NCBI RefSeq assembly: GCF_964228735.1 | Contig: NZ_CAXRBQ010000086.1 | Location: 123,713-187,712 of the forward strand | DNA length: 64,000 nucleotides | Reading direction: 5' to 3' | DNA from: Pontibacterium sp964228735 | GTDB taxonomy: Bacteria; Pseudomonadota; Gammaproteobacteria; Pseudomonadales; Balneatricaceae | Shown here: piece after piece, positions 51,441-61,037 of the stretch | Layout of the letters: every line of letters starts with the position of its first letter | Position numbering within the stretch: position 1 is the stretch's first letter | Position numbers and translations under genes: made by a program | The notes under the pieces: generated by a model | Databases searched by the model: none | What the model was told of the DNA's origin: nothing | Seen by the model: the letters and a program-made list of their open reading frames with translations, nothing else

Positions 51441-54400
51441 TTACAGCTGCAGTTCCACCGGGGATTCGTGGCGACGGCCAAAGAAGCCGCGCACATCCTC
51501 AATCACCGTCAGCATGGACGGTACAAACAGCAGAATCAGTACTGTGCCGTAGGCCAGACCAAAGACGATAGACACTGCCATTGGGATCAGGAACTGTGCC
51601 TGCAACGAGGTCTCAAACAGGATTGGCGTGAGGCCGGCGATGGTGGTCAGGGAGGTCAGCAGGACCGCCCGCAGACGTTGGCAGGCCGCTTCGATCACCG
51701 CCTCACGCACCTCCATACCTTCGCCCCGCAGCTTTTTGTAGAAGGTGATCAGGACGATCGAGTCGTTGATCACGATCCCCGACAGGCCAAAGAAGCCAAA
51801 CAGCGACAGGATCGTAAGGTCGATCCCCAGCAGACCGTGGCCCAGAATCGCGCCGGTCAAGCCTAGTGGGATCGCCAGCATAATGGCCACCGGCCAGGTG
51901 TAGGAGGCAAAGACCCAGGCCAGGATGATAAAGATCAGCGTCAGGGCGATAAACACCCCCATCAGCATGTCCTCCATGGTGCGACGCTGGCGTTTGTTGG
52001 CGCCTTCAAAGCTGGCCTGCACGCCGTACAGACTGGTGATGCTATCCAGCTCTTTTGCCTTCAGCGAGGCGATGATCTCGTTGGCGTTAGCGGCGGCTTC
52101 ATCCAGGTCGGCGGTGACGTTGATCGCCAACTGGCCGTCGACACGCTGCAGGGTATCCAGGCCCTGTTTCGGGCGGAACTGCACCACGTTGGCCAGCAGG
52201 GTGGTACCACCGTTTGGCAGGATAATGGGCAGCTGTTCGACGGCACGCAGACGGTCACGTTGGGCGTCCGGCAGCACCACACGAACCTCAACCTCTTCCT
52301 GGCCGGTATAGAAGCTCTGTACTTCGATACCGTCGAAGGAGGCACGCAACTGGCGGCCCACCGACTGCAGGGTGAGGCCCGCAGCTTTACCCGCTGGGGT
52401 CAGCTCGTAGATCAGTTGGGACTTACCAAACGGCAGGTCATCATCCACGTTGGAGAGGCCGGTGTAGCTTTTCAGTACATCCTGCAGCTCCAGCGATGCC
52501 GCCTTCAGGTTATCCATATTGGTACCGGTGAGTTTGACCTCAATCGGTTTGCCCGACGGGCCTGAGCGGGATTGGTCGATGGAGAACTTCTCGATACCCG
52601 GCGGTAGCTGGATACGCTCTCGCCATGCAGCGATCAGTTCGCGGTTGGTGGTGACACGGCTGTCGGCAGAGAACACCTCGATCTTCAGGGCGCCAAACTC
52701 GTCCCCTTTGAAGGAGTTTACGCTGGTGCGGCTGAAGTCCGCCTGGCGTTCCTGGGTAAAGGCCACCTTGACGATATCCTCGCCCAGTGCGGCGTTGGTT
52801 TCCCACAGGGTGTCGTCCAGATGGTTGAGGAATGTTGATACCCGGCTGCGGTCGGTACCCGCGGCAAACTGCACGTTGGCGGTGATGCTCTCGCGCTCCA
52901 CGGCCGGGAAAAAGTTGAATTTGATGCGGCCGCCCATAACCAGGGTGATGGCGATGGCAAACACTGCAAAGGCACCAACGATGGTGGCCCAGCGGAACTC
53001 CAGCGCCCAGGTCACTGCAGGGCGGAAGATGTGATCGCGGAAGTACTCGAAGCCCGCATCCAGCTTCAGGCGCAGCTTGGAGGGGTGCAGGTCGGAGGCT
53101 TTGTGCAGGCTGTGGTGCAGGTGACCCGGAAGGATCAGGAAACACTCAACCAGCGAGGCGATGATCACACAGATCACCACGGTTGGGATGTCGATCAGGA
53201 TATTGCCGATGCGGCCTTCCAGCAGGAGCAAGGGCAGGAATGCGGCCACGGTGGTCATGGAGGAGGCCATCACCGGTGCCAGCATGCGGTGGGCACCACC
53301 AATAGCCGCCTGCAGACCGGGTTCGCCCATCTTGAGGTGGGTCAGGGTGTCCTCACCCACCACGATCGCATCGTCGACGATAATGCCGAGCGCCATGATC
53401 AGGCCAAACAGGCTGATCATATTGATCGAGCCCCCGATCAGGTTCAGTACTGCCAGGGTGGCGAGGAAGGAGATCGGAATACCCACCGTCACCCAACCGG
53501 CCACACGGGCGTTGAGGAACAGGAACAGAATACCGATCACCAGCACCAAACCGCCCAGGCCGTTTTTCAGCAGCAGGTTGATACGTTCCTTCACCGGCTG
53601 CCAGCGCTCGTCAAAGGTGATGATCGTTACATTGGGTGGCAGCGTTGGACGGGTGCGCTCCAGCCATTCGTTTAGGGTTGCAGCGGTTTTAAGGGTGTCT
53701 TCGTTTTCGGTGCGGCGTACGCGCACCATCACGGCTGGTGTGCCCTGGTAGAACAGTTCGATCTGTTTGTCTTTCGGGCGCAGGTCGATATCGGCCACGT
53801 CACCCAGACGGACGGTACGACCGCTGGTGTCGGTAAACAGCGGCAGCTGGCGGAAACCTTCCACATCGCGCTGCTGACTGAGACTGCGGATCTGGCGCGA
53901 GCCGTCACCCTTGGCGGCGGTACCGGCGGGCAGGTCGATACTGCGCTGCTGGATGCTGCTGGCCACATCGTTCAGGGTCATATCCAGTTCGTGCAACTGG
54001 CCCGGCGGGATCTGGATCGCGATCTCCTGATCAGGCAGGCCGGTAAACTCGATCTTACTGAGGCCGATGCTGAGCAGCTGGCGTTCGAAGTCACGTACCA
54101 ACGGGCGCAGTTCGTCCAGGCGTACGTCACTGCCGGTGACCAGCAGGCTCGCCACGTTTTCGTAACGGATGATCTTCTGTACCAGCGGGCGTTCGGCGTC
54201 ACCGGGCAAGTCCTGCTCGATGCTGTCGATCTTCTGTTTCACTTCGTCCAGCACGAAGTCGCTGTCCGAATCCTCTTTCACTTCCAGACGGATCGAAGCT
54301 ATCCCCTGGTTGGCGGTGGAGTAGTAGGTATCGATATCGGGCAGGGATTTAAGCTCTTCCTCGATCGGCAGGATTATCGAGCGTTCGATATCCTCGGCGG

Positions 54401-54587
54401 CGGCACCACTCCAGGTCACCTGGATGGTAATCACGTCCAGCTCGAAGTTCGGGAAGAACTGGGTGTTGAGCTTTTTGATCCCCCAGGCACCGGCCAGAAT
54501 CATCAGTACCATCAGCAGGTTGGCAGCCACCCTGTGGGAGGCGAAGACTGCTGTCAGGTTCTGGAGTGGTCCCTGATAGTTTTTCAT
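51441..54587 (-). CDS. RND-family efflux transporter, inner-membrane pump
   Basis: 1048 residues, AcrB-like length with twelve predicted helices and two large periplasmic loops (about 40-330 and 560-860). Helix 4 has the proton-relay pair in LIMALGIIVDDAIVVGEDTLTH. Closely follows its membrane fusion partner; its ATG overlaps that gene's stop (ATGA). Exports drugs or other hydrophobic molecules in a tripartite pump. No outer-membrane channel gene is adjacent. Substrates unknown. Confidence 0.93.
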   Translation of the reverse strand: MKNYQGPLQNLTAVFASHRVAANLLMVLMILAGAWGIKKLNTQFFPNFELDVITIQVTWSGAAAEDIERSIILPIEEELKSLPDIDTYYSTANQGIASIRLEVKEDSDSDFVLDEVKQKIDSIEQDLPGDAERPLVQKIIRYENVASLLVTGSDVRLDELRPLVRDFERQLLSIGLSKIEFTGLPDQEIAIQIPPGQLHELDMTLNDVASSIQQRSIDLPAGTAAKGDGSRQIRSLSQQRDVEGFRQLPLFTDTSGRTVRLGDVADIDLRPKDKQIELFYQGTPAVMVRVRRTENEDTLKTAATLNEWLERTRPTLPPNVTIITFDERWQPVKERINLLLKNGLGGLVLVIGILFLFLNARVAGWVTVGIPISFLATLAVLNLIGGSINMISLFGLIMALGIIVDDAIVVGEDTLTHLKMGEPGLQAAIGGAHRMLAPVMASSMTTVAAFLPLLLLEGRIGNILIDIPTVVICVIIASLVECFLILPGHLHHSLHKASDLHPSKLRLKLDAGFEYFRDHIFRPAVTWALEFRWATIVGAFAVFAIAITLVMGGRIKFNFFPAVERESITANVQFAAGTDRSRVSTFLNHLDDTLWETNAALGEDIVKVAFTQERQADFSRTSVNSFKGDEFGALKIEVFSADSRVTTNRELIAAWRERIQLPPGIEKFSIDQSRSGPSGKPIEVKLTGTNMDNLKAASLELQDVLKSYTGLSNVDDDLPFGKSQLIYELTPAGKAAGLTLQSVGRQLRASFDGIEVQSFYTGQEEVEVRVVLPDAQRDRLRAVEQLPIILPNGGTTLLANVVQFRPKQGLDTLQRVDGQLAINVTADLDEAAANANEIIASLKAKELDSITSLYGVQASFEGANKRQRRTMEDMLMGVFIALTLIFIILAWVFASYTWPVAIMLAIPLGLTGAILGHGLLGIDLTILSLFGFFGLSGIVINDSIVLITFYKKLRGEGMEVREAVIEAACQRLRAVLLTSLTTIAGLTPILFETSLQAQFLIPMAVSIVFGLAYGTVLILLFVPSMLTVIEDVRGFFGRRHESPVELQL

Positions 54588-55867
54588 TGGCCCGCCTCAC
54601 GCACTTTCAGACCAGAGATCGCATTCGGCAGCTGGGTGGTGATGATACGGTCACCTGCTCGCAGATCGTCGCTACGCACCAGGATCTGGGTCTTGCCGTT
54701 GTCGAGGGTGATATCGCCCACTCGCTCAACGGTGACGGCTTCAAGACGGCTTTCCTTGACGCGGTATACACGGTCGGTGCCGTACAACGCCTGTGGTGGC
54801 AGGGTGACTACGTTCTCCTGCACCGGCAGTTTCAGGTCGATGGTGATGGAACGGCCCGGCTCAGGCAACTGCTCGCGAGGGGCTTCGATACGGAAAAAAG
54901 CGTCGACGCCGGCGCGGCCGCTGTCGACCTCACCGGCCAGGCGATCCAGTTGCAATGGCAGCAGCTGGCCGTCGAGGCGGCTGGTGGCGCTGATGTTGCC
55001 TTCGCTGGCCAGGGCTGCGCGAATCACCGGCAGGATGCGGGACGGTACCTGAGCACGGACTTCAAGGCGGTCGAGGCCGTAGACGGTCAGCAAGACATCA
55101 CCGCTACGCACACGGTCTCCCGGTGCCACGCTCAGCTGGGCGATACGGCCATCAAATCCGGCACTGATGCGGGTGCGCTCCAGGTCCAGCAGGGCGGCAT
55201 CGTACAGGGCTTTAGTGCGGGTGATGCTGGCGTTGATCTGCTGCAGGCGGTTGGGGTGGTCGTTGATCGCCTGCTGTCGGGTGTTCAAAGACAGGGCTTG
55301 CTGCTGGGCGCTACGACGGGCGGTATCCAGCTGTTCCTGGCTGGCCAGGTTACGTTTGTTGAGGTTTTCGATACGGGCCACGCTCTGCTGGCTCAGGGCG
55401 AGCAGATTTTTCTCGATCTTCAGGGCTTTCAGGTCGGCGTTGTGGCGCACGTTCTCGGCGGCCAGTTGGGCTTCGGCGTTACGCAGGTCGGCCTCGCGCT
55501 GCGCGACCAGCAGGCGGATGTCGCGGTCGTCCAGCTGCAGCAACACTTCGTTGGCGGCGAAGGTGCGTCCCTCATCGGTGGGTACGTCACTGACGTAAGC
55601 GGTGACAGCCGCAGACAGGGTGCTCATGCGCGGTGTTTCCACCTTGCCGTATAACGCCAGTTCAGGCTGGTGGGCTTCCAGATTGGCTGCTACCACGCTC
55701 ACTGCCCACACTTTCTCTTCCACCGGGCGGGAGGGTGCCTGGGGTTTGGTGGAAAGCATGTACTTCCCGAACGCCGCTGCAGCGGCTACAAACAGCAACG
55801 GGAGAACAATCTTCAATAAAATGGACGAACGCGTACGCTGTCGTCCGGTCTGGAGTGCCTGCGTCAT
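54584..55867 (-). CDS. RND efflux membrane fusion protein (HlyD/MFP family)
   Basis: 427 residues. N-terminal membrane anchor (SILLKIVLPLLFVAAAAAFG) at about 15-35. Lipoyl halves flank a long coiled coil (about 110-210; the segment LVAQREADLRNAEAQLAAENVRH). A beta-barrel and membrane-proximal domain follow. ATG at 55867. First gene of the two-gene minus-strand operon. Confidence 0.9.
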   Translation of the reverse strand: MTQALQTGRQRTRSSILLKIVLPLLFVAAAAAFGKYMLSTKPQAPSRPVEEKVWAVSVVAANLEAHQPELALYGKVETPRMSTLSAAVTAYVSDVPTDEGRTFAANEVLLQLDDRDIRLLVAQREADLRNAEAQLAAENVRHNADLKALKIEKNLLALSQQSVARIENLNKRNLASQEQLDTARRSAQQQALSLNTRQQAINDHPNRLQQINASITRTKALYDAALLDLERTRISAGFDGRIAQLSVAPGDRVRSGDVLLTVYGLDRLEVRAQVPSRILPVIRAALASEGNISATSRLDGQLLPLQLDRLAGEVDSGRAGVDAFFRIEAPREQLPEPGRSITIDLKLPVQENVVTLPPQALYGTDRVYRVKESRLEAVTVERVGDITLDNGKTQILVRSDDLRAGDRIITTQLPNAISGLKVREAGQ

Positions 55868-56075
55868 AAACTAAGTATATCCCTGCTTGCCCGTGGGCGT
55901 TATGGTATTGCGCGCACCTTATATTAGCGAATAACTATGTGCTAACCAGCTAACTTTACAATTCTTAACTGCGTGATACTTTAGCCTGATAGGTTGGTTT
56001 ACGAACGGCGGTCGACGCCGGTTCATCCATACACGTCGTTCGCGGGTTCCACCGTGAAGCGAAGGGAGGCATCTG

Positions 56076-56924
56076 ATGCATACGGATTCTGTGCTCTGTC
56101 TGAACGGACAGGGTTTTCATCGCATGGTCTATCGTCAGTGGGGCAGCTCCGACAACGATCGGGTGTTGGTCTGTGTCCATGGTCTGGCGCGTAACGGGCG
56201 TGACTTCGATGACCTGGCCAAGGTGCTGGCCCGAGATTACCGGGTTATCTGCCCCGATGTGGTTGGGCGTGGCAGTTCCGACTGGTTGCCCGCCGGTGTC
56301 GAGTACGGCATTCCCCAGTATCTGAACGATATGACGGCGCTGCTGGCCCGGCTGGATGTGGAGCAGGTCGACTGGTTGGGTACCTCCATGGGTGGCATCA
56401 TCGGTATGTGCCTGGCGGCGATGCCGCAGTCGCCGATCCGCAGTCTACTGATCAACGATGTCGGTACCTTTATCCCGAGTGACGCGCTGCAACGCATCAG
56501 CGGCTATCTGGGTGATAAGCGGTTTGACTCCCTGGCAGAGGTTGAGCGCTTTATGCGCATCAACTACACCGCGTTAAAGAACATTGATGATCGCCAGTGG
56601 TCGCACCTGGCCAAGCACGGTGTACGTGAGCTGGAAGACGGCCAGCTGGCGCTGCATTATGATCCGGCGATTGCTGCCGCAACGGCTGCCAACTCAGGCG
56701 AAGACATCCACCTCTGGCCGGTCTGGCAGGCCGTTACCTGTCATCAGGCACTGATCTGGGGCGAAGATTCAGATATCCTCTCTGCCGACACGGTTCGGCA
56801 GATGCAGGCCCACCGACCGGATATGGATCTGCTGACGCTGCCTGGCATCGGGCATGCCCCGTCACTGATGGAACCGGAACAGATCCACTGGGTGCAGGAC
56901 TGGCTGCGCCGTCACCAGCGCTAA
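56076..56924 (+). CDS. Alpha/beta hydrolase
   Basis: 282 residues. Alpha/beta fold: VLVCVHGLARNGRDF with the oxyanion hole, and nucleophile elbow DWLGTSMGGIIG (GTSMGG, Ser). The late catalytic Asp is near LIWGEDSDIL and the His near GIGHAPSLMEPE. Substrate unknown; esterase- or lactonase-like. ATG at 56076 has GGGAGG 6 nt upstream. First of three closely spaced plus-strand genes. Confidence 0.9.
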   Translation: MHTDSVLCLNGQGFHRMVYRQWGSSDNDRVLVCVHGLARNGRDFDDLAKVLARDYRVICPDVVGRGSSDWLPAGVEYGIPQYLNDMTALLARLDVEQVDWLGTSMGGIIGMCLAAMPQSPIRSLLINDVGTFIPSDALQRISGYLGDKRFDSLAEVERFMRINYTALKNIDDRQWSHLAKHGVRELEDGQLALHYDPAIAAATAANSGEDIHLWPVWQAVTCHQALIWGEDSDILSADTVRQMQAHRPDMDLLTLPGIGHAPSLMEPEQIHWVQDWLRRHQR

Positions 56925-56951
56925 GAATAAGAACGAGTAGTAGAGGTATCG

Positions 56952-57962
56952 ATGAGTTTATTGACCCAATGGCCACACGAGCAGTTATGTCTCAGTCACA
57001 AAGAGCGTCGTTTTGCCGTGGAGGCTGTTGAGAAGGCATTTGCCTCAACGCTGGAATCCCTAAAAGTAGATATCGGCTTGGTGGAGATGTTTGAGTCCAT
57101 CTATGTACCGCTGGGTGCTTGGCTGGCGCGACGTAAGCAGTTGCAGCCCGGGCCGCTGGTGGTGGGTATCAACGGCGCACAAGGCGCCGGTAAATCGACC
57201 CTGTTCAACCTGCTGGAAGTGATCCTGAGCGAAGGCTTTAACCTGCGAGTGGTAGGCTTCTCCATCGATGATCTTTACCGTACCCGTGTTGAGCGGGAAC
57301 AGCTGGGTGAAGCGGTCCATCCGCTGCTGGCAACACGTGGTGTGCCGGGAACCCACGATGTGCAGTTGGGGATAGATATCCTGGAATCTCTTTGCAAAGG
57401 GGACGAGAGTTCCGTCACCAAGATTCCGGTATTCGACAAATCAATTGATGATCGCTGCTCTTCTGATGTCTGGCAGGAGTGGTACGGCCCGGCCGACGTA
57501 ATCGTGCTGGAAGGCTGGTGTGTCGGTGCCACGCCGCAGGAGGCTGTGGTACTGACCGACCCGATCAACGAACTGGAGCAGCAGGAAGACCCGGACGGTG
57601 CCTGGCGTCAGTACGTGAATCAACAGCTGCATGCCGATTACGAGCGTCTGTTTGGCATGCTGGATGTGCTGCTGATGCTTAAGGTGCCAAGCATGGACGC
57701 CGTGTTTGAGTGGCGCTCCCTGCAGGAGAAGAAACTGGCCGAGCGGGTCAAATATATCTACGATACGCAGCAGCCGACCGACCACCTGCGCATTATGGAC
57801 GAAGGCCAGATCAAGCGCTTTATTCAGCATTACGAGCGCCTGACTCGCCACATGCTGGATGAGATGCCGGCGCGTGCGGACGTGACCATGTTGCTGAACG
57901 ACAACCACAAGATCTACGATATCCAGATCAACAAACCGCTGGAAAAAACGGAAGAACACTGA
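56952..57962 (+). CDS. P-loop kinase of the glycerate kinase-like (Tda10/YggC) family
   Basis: 336 residues. Walker A GAQGAGKS starts at residue 75, in VGINGAQGAGKSTLFNLL, followed by VVGFSIDDLYRTRVERE. GVPGTHDVQL and a VIVLEGWCVGA block (Walker B-like) match the P-loop kinase family that includes plant glycerate kinase and yeast Tda10. The substrate here is uncertain. The first about 60 residues are a helical extension. ATG at 56952 with AGAGG. The stop overlaps the next start (TGATG). Confidence 0.8.
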   Translation: MSLLTQWPHEQLCLSHKERRFAVEAVEKAFASTLESLKVDIGLVEMFESIYVPLGAWLARRKQLQPGPLVVGINGAQGAGKSTLFNLLEVILSEGFNLRVVGFSIDDLYRTRVEREQLGEAVHPLLATRGVPGTHDVQLGIDILESLCKGDESSVTKIPVFDKSIDDRCSSDVWQEWYGPADVIVLEGWCVGATPQEAVVLTDPINELEQQEDPDGAWRQYVNQQLHADYERLFGMLDVLLMLKVPSMDAVFEWRSLQEKKLAERVKYIYDTQQPTDHLRIMDEGQIKRFIQHYERLTRHMLDEMPARADVTMLLNDNHKIYDIQINKPLEKTEEH

Positions 57963-58615
57963 TGAAACTGACATTTCGAGCCCTGCTGGGTGCAGGCCTG
58001 CTGGTCCTGCTGACCGGTTGCCAGACCGCGTATTACTCCGCCATGGAACAGGTCGGCGTCCACAAACGCGATATTCTGGTGGATCGGGTGGTTGATGCCC
58101 GCGATTCCCAGACCGAGGCCCAGGAGCAGTTTCAGGATGCACTGGAGCAGTTTCGCTCCGTGGTGCAGTTTGACGGCGGTGATCTGGATCAGATGTACAA
58201 CAGCCTGCAGGCCGAGTATGACGACAGCGTAGATGCGGCCGACGATGTGCGTAACCGCATCGAAAAAGTGGAAACCGTGGCTGAAGACCTGTTCGAAGAG
58301 TGGAACGAAGAGCTGGGTAAATACAAAAGTCGCGACCTGCGGAACCAGAGTGCCCGTAAGCTGCGTGAAACCCGCCAGCGTTACAGCGAACTGCTGCGTA
58401 GCCTGAAACGTGCCGAGAAGCGCATGGATCCGGTGCTGGCCACCTTGCAGGACAACGTCCTGTACCTGAAGCACAACCTGAACGCCCGTGCGATCGGTGC
58501 GTTGAAAGGTGAATTCCGCGGTATGCAGCAGGACATCGAACTGCTGATGCGCGATATGCAGCGTGCGATCAAGGAATCCGACAGCTTTATCAAGTCGATG
58601 GATAATCAGGCTTGA
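57962..58615 (+). CDS. DUF2959 lipoprotein
   Basis: 217 residues. Lipoprotein signal LLVLLTGC with acceptor Cys20, then mostly alpha-helical, charged sequence (coiled coil at about 40-190) in the DUF2959 pattern: QTAYYSAMEQVGVHKRDIL and VVDARDSQTEAQEQFQDALEQF. Function unknown. Coupled to the P-loop kinase gene by a 1-nt overlap. Confidence 0.88.
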   Translation: MKLTFRALLGAGLLVLLTGCQTAYYSAMEQVGVHKRDILVDRVVDARDSQTEAQEQFQDALEQFRSVVQFDGGDLDQMYNSLQAEYDDSVDAADDVRNRIEKVETVAEDLFEEWNEELGKYKSRDLRNQSARKLRETRQRYSELLRSLKRAEKRMDPVLATLQDNVLYLKHNLNARAIGALKGEFRGMQQDIELLMRDMQRAIKESDSFIKSMDNQA

Positions 58616-58634
58616 TCCAATCACCGAGTGAATC

Positions 58635-58668
58635 AAAAAAGGGCGTTGGTAACTCAACGCCCTTTTTA
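58635..58668 (+). terminator. Strong intrinsic terminator after the DUF2959 gene
   Basis: AAAAAAGGGCGTTG-GTAACT-CAACGCCCTTTTT: 8-bp GC-rich stem flanked by an A-run and a T-run, so it can work in both directions. Confidence 0.88.
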
Positions 58669-58682
58669 TTTGTCTATAAGCG

Positions 58683-58771
58683 GTAGGTTGGGTCGAGCGT
58701 AGCGACACCCAACACTTTTAGCTACGAGATAACGAGATGCTGGGTGTCGCCTCTGGCTCGACCCAGTCTAC
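58683..58771. repeat. Inverted-repeat element (intergenic palindrome)
   Basis: Two arms of about 31 bp form an imperfect inverted repeat: the left arm begins GTAGGTTGGGTCGAGC and reaches GCGACACCCAAC; the right arm is its complement with a few mismatches (GCTGGGTGTCGCC...GGCTCGACCCAG). They are separated by about 25 nt. This type of GGTTGGGT...ACCCAACC palindrome is frequent as dispersed copies in bacterial genomes. Only one copy is in this window. It may be a MITE-like remnant. Confidence 0.7.
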
Positions 58772-58788
58772 GGTGTGTGCACAGGCAA

Positions 58789-59490
58789 TTAGATCGGCAG
58801 GAATGTGAAGGACGCGGCCCTGTGCACCACATTCTTAATCGTACGGTTGGTGGTATCTGCAATGATCAGTGCCAACATATCCTGCAACGCAATCATCTTA
58901 CCCAAGGTGCGCTCGAAGCTGAGGTTGGGAATCCCCTCCTTGGAGTAGCCGTTGGACAGCAGCAACAGTTGTCCGCGTTGGTCTTTACGGTTATTCAGGT
59001 TCCAGGCCACGGTCTCCAGGTTGCGGGCGCTGTTATACAGCTTCTGCTGATCCAGCTCGTCCAGCAGGAAAAATTCGCGTTTGTGGTTGAACGACGCATC
59101 GATCATCGAATGCACACCTGCCATCAGGGCAAAGACCCGGTCCCCCTGGTAGCTCTCGGTTAGGGCCAGACTCATCGCTTTTGCGCCGCTGCGTCCCTCC
59201 AGTTCGGGATAACCTTCGGCGGGTGGTGGTGCCAGGATTTGCTGTACGCGCAGGTCGATGGTCATGCGCGGGGTTTTGGCCAGTTCGCGTGGGTTGCGTT
59301 TATAGAGCTTGATGGTCAGCTTGCGAATCTGCTTCTCCAACTCTTTACGGTGGGTATCCGCCACCATATCGATATCGGATTTGGCAAGATTGCGAATATC
59401 AAAGTCGCGCACATTCTCAGGACTGCATCCCGAGACAAAAAGCGCCACAATGATCAGAAATACAAATCGCATACGTGGGTTGAGATCCAT
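58789..59490 (-). CDS. Lipoprotein of unknown function
   Basis: 233 residues. Signal peptide with lipobox FVSGC (acceptor Cys at 22 from ATG 59490). The mature part is helical and soluble: MADTHRKELEKQIRKLTIKLYKRN..., then AMSLALTESYQGDRVFALMAGVHSMIDASF and a hydrophobic-leaning end. I know of no function. ATG at 59490 is taken; ATG 59472 would also leave a signal peptide but has no ribosome site. Convergent with the DUF2959 gene. Confidence 0.78.
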   Translation of the reverse strand: MDLNPRMRFVFLIIVALFVSGCSPENVRDFDIRNLAKSDIDMVADTHRKELEKQIRKLTIKLYKRNPRELAKTPRMTIDLRVQQILAPPPAEGYPELEGRSGAKAMSLALTESYQGDRVFALMAGVHSMIDASFNHKREFFLLDELDQQKLYNSARNLETVAWNLNNRKDQRGQLLLLSNGYSKEGIPNLSFERTLGKMIALQDMLALIIADTTNRTIKNVVHRAASFTFLPI

Positions 59491-59511
59491 CTGTTGCTGA
59501 GGTTCCTTTTT

Positions 59512-60363
59512 ATGTTATCTGACAACGCCTTACAAGAGTGGTTGACGTCTCAATCTCTTCACATTTTAGCCGCTGATCCGCTCAGTGGGGGCTGCGTAGC
59601 TCAATGTTTTTGTTTGCAACTCAGTGATGGGCACCGTTTTTTTCTTAAACAGCAGGCAAGGGCCGAACCCGGACAGTTCGTTGCTGAGGCTGCAGGTCTG
59701 GAGGCGTTAGATGCTACAGAGGGCGTGCCTACGCCGCAGGTAATATGGGTTTCGGAACAGAGTCTGTTGCTGGAATATCTGCCGCCCACTGCACGTCAGA
59801 AGTCATTCTCGACTGTGCTTGGAGAAGGCTTAGCTCGGCAGCACAGCTATCCGGTTGACGGATTTGGTTTTGATCGGGATACCTGGTGTGGGGCTACTCG
59901 GCAAGTTAACAGTATGACTCCAGACGGCTACTGGTTCTTTGCAGAGCATCGACTGCGTTATCTGGCACGTATTTGTGTGGATAAAAACTTGCTGTCCAGG
60001 ACTCAAATGGATCAGGTTGAGAGGGTATGTGATAGGTTACCCGAGCTTATCCCTGAGCAGGCTCCTGCCTTGCTGCACGGTGATCTCTGGTCGGGGAATG
60101 TGCATACCGGTCCTGATGGCCTGCCGGTATTGATTGATCCAGCCGTCTATCAGGGCTGGCCCGAAGCGGAGCTAGCGATGACCCGCCTGTTTGGCGGCTT
60201 TGATCAGGCTTTTTATGATGCCTATGAGAGCAACTATCCGGTGTTGGCGGACTGGCGGGAACGGATACCGCTTTACAATCTCTGGCATTTACTGAACCAT
60301 CTCTCCCTATTCGGTCGTAGTTACCTACAAGAGGTAGACTCGATCCTCCGGCGCTATGCATAG
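59512..60363 (+). CDS. Fructosamine kinase-family protein
   Basis: 283 residues of the APH/FN3K kinase fold. N-terminal SGGCVAQCFCLQLSDGHRFFLKQ, and the catalytic loop LLHGDLWSGNVHTGPDGLPVLIDPAVYQG (HGDxxxxN and D). Members phosphorylate glycated amino groups or small sugars, so the usual role is repair of protein glycation; the substrate is not shown. ATG at 59512 with GAGG about 10 nt upstream; the longer frame from 59239 is not real. Divergent from the lipoprotein gene. Confidence 0.88.
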   Translation: MLSDNALQEWLTSQSLHILAADPLSGGCVAQCFCLQLSDGHRFFLKQQARAEPGQFVAEAAGLEALDATEGVPTPQVIWVSEQSLLLEYLPPTARQKSFSTVLGEGLARQHSYPVDGFGFDRDTWCGATRQVNSMTPDGYWFFAEHRLRYLARICVDKNLLSRTQMDQVERVCDRLPELIPEQAPALLHGDLWSGNVHTGPDGLPVLIDPAVYQGWPEAELAMTRLFGGFDQAFYDAYESNYPVLADWRERIPLYNLWHLLNHLSLFGRSYLQEVDSILRRYA

Positions 60364-60395
60364 CCGGATCAACTGCAGTGATAAAGAGACAGACC

Positions 60396-61037
60396 ATGAG
60401 TAACGATTACACCGCGCTGCGCCGTGAATACATCGCCCAACCGCTGGGTCGCGAAGACCTTAAGGATAACCCGGTAGAACAGTTTGCCCTGTGGATGGAA
60501 AAAGCCACTGAGGTCTCTCCAGACGATTCCACCTCCATGACATTGGCAACGGCCAGCAAAGACGGCATGCCATCCGCACGTATTGTATTGCTGAAGCATT
60601 TTGGTGAAGAGGGTTTTGCGTGGTATACCGACTATCGCAGCCGCAAAGGCCAGGAGCTGGCAGAGAATCCACAGGCAGAGCTGATGTTCTACTGGTACGG
60701 TCTGGAGCGTCAGGTGCGTGTTCAGGGCACTGTGGAAAAGCTGCCGATTGAGCAGGGCAAAAAGTACTTCAATGAGCGTCCGGTAGGTAGCCGTCTGAGC
60801 GCCGCTGCATCCTGCCAGAGTGCCGTTGTGGATAGCCGTGAAACGCTGGAAGCTCGCGTGCAGTCATTGCACGACAGCCATCCTGACGGTGATATTCCGC
60901 ATCCGGAGGAATGGGGTGGTTATATCCTCAAGCCAACGCGTTTTGAGTTCTGGCAAGGACGTGAGAACCGCCTGCACGACCGCTTTATCTACCGCCTTGA
61001 AAACGATCAATGGATCATCGAACGGTTGCAACCATGA
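60396..61037 (+). CDS. pdxH: Pyridoxamine 5'-phosphate oxidase
   Basis: 213 residues. Makes pyridoxal 5'-phosphate from PMP or PNP with FMN. Family features: MTLATASKDGMPSARIVLLKHF, YTDYRSRKGQEL, FYWYGLERQVRVQG and the C-terminal WGGYILKPTRFEFWQGRENRLHDR. ATG at 60396 gives the family start MSNDYTALRREY; the ORF to 60378 is not used. Its stop overlaps the following start. Confidence 0.93.
   Translation: MSNDYTALRREYIAQPLGREDLKDNPVEQFALWMEKATEVSPDDSTSMTLATASKDGMPSARIVLLKHFGEEGFAWYTDYRSRKGQELAENPQAELMFYWYGLERQVRVQGTVEKLPIEQGKKYFNERPVGSRLSAAASCQSAVVDSRETLEARVQSLHDSHPDGDIPHPEEWGGYILKPTRFEFWQGRENRLHDRFIYRLENDQWIIERLQP

Noticed and set aside
54566..55654. 362-codon plus-strand frame opposite the membrane fusion protein gene
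   Set aside because: Shadow; the minus-strand protein has clear MFP features.
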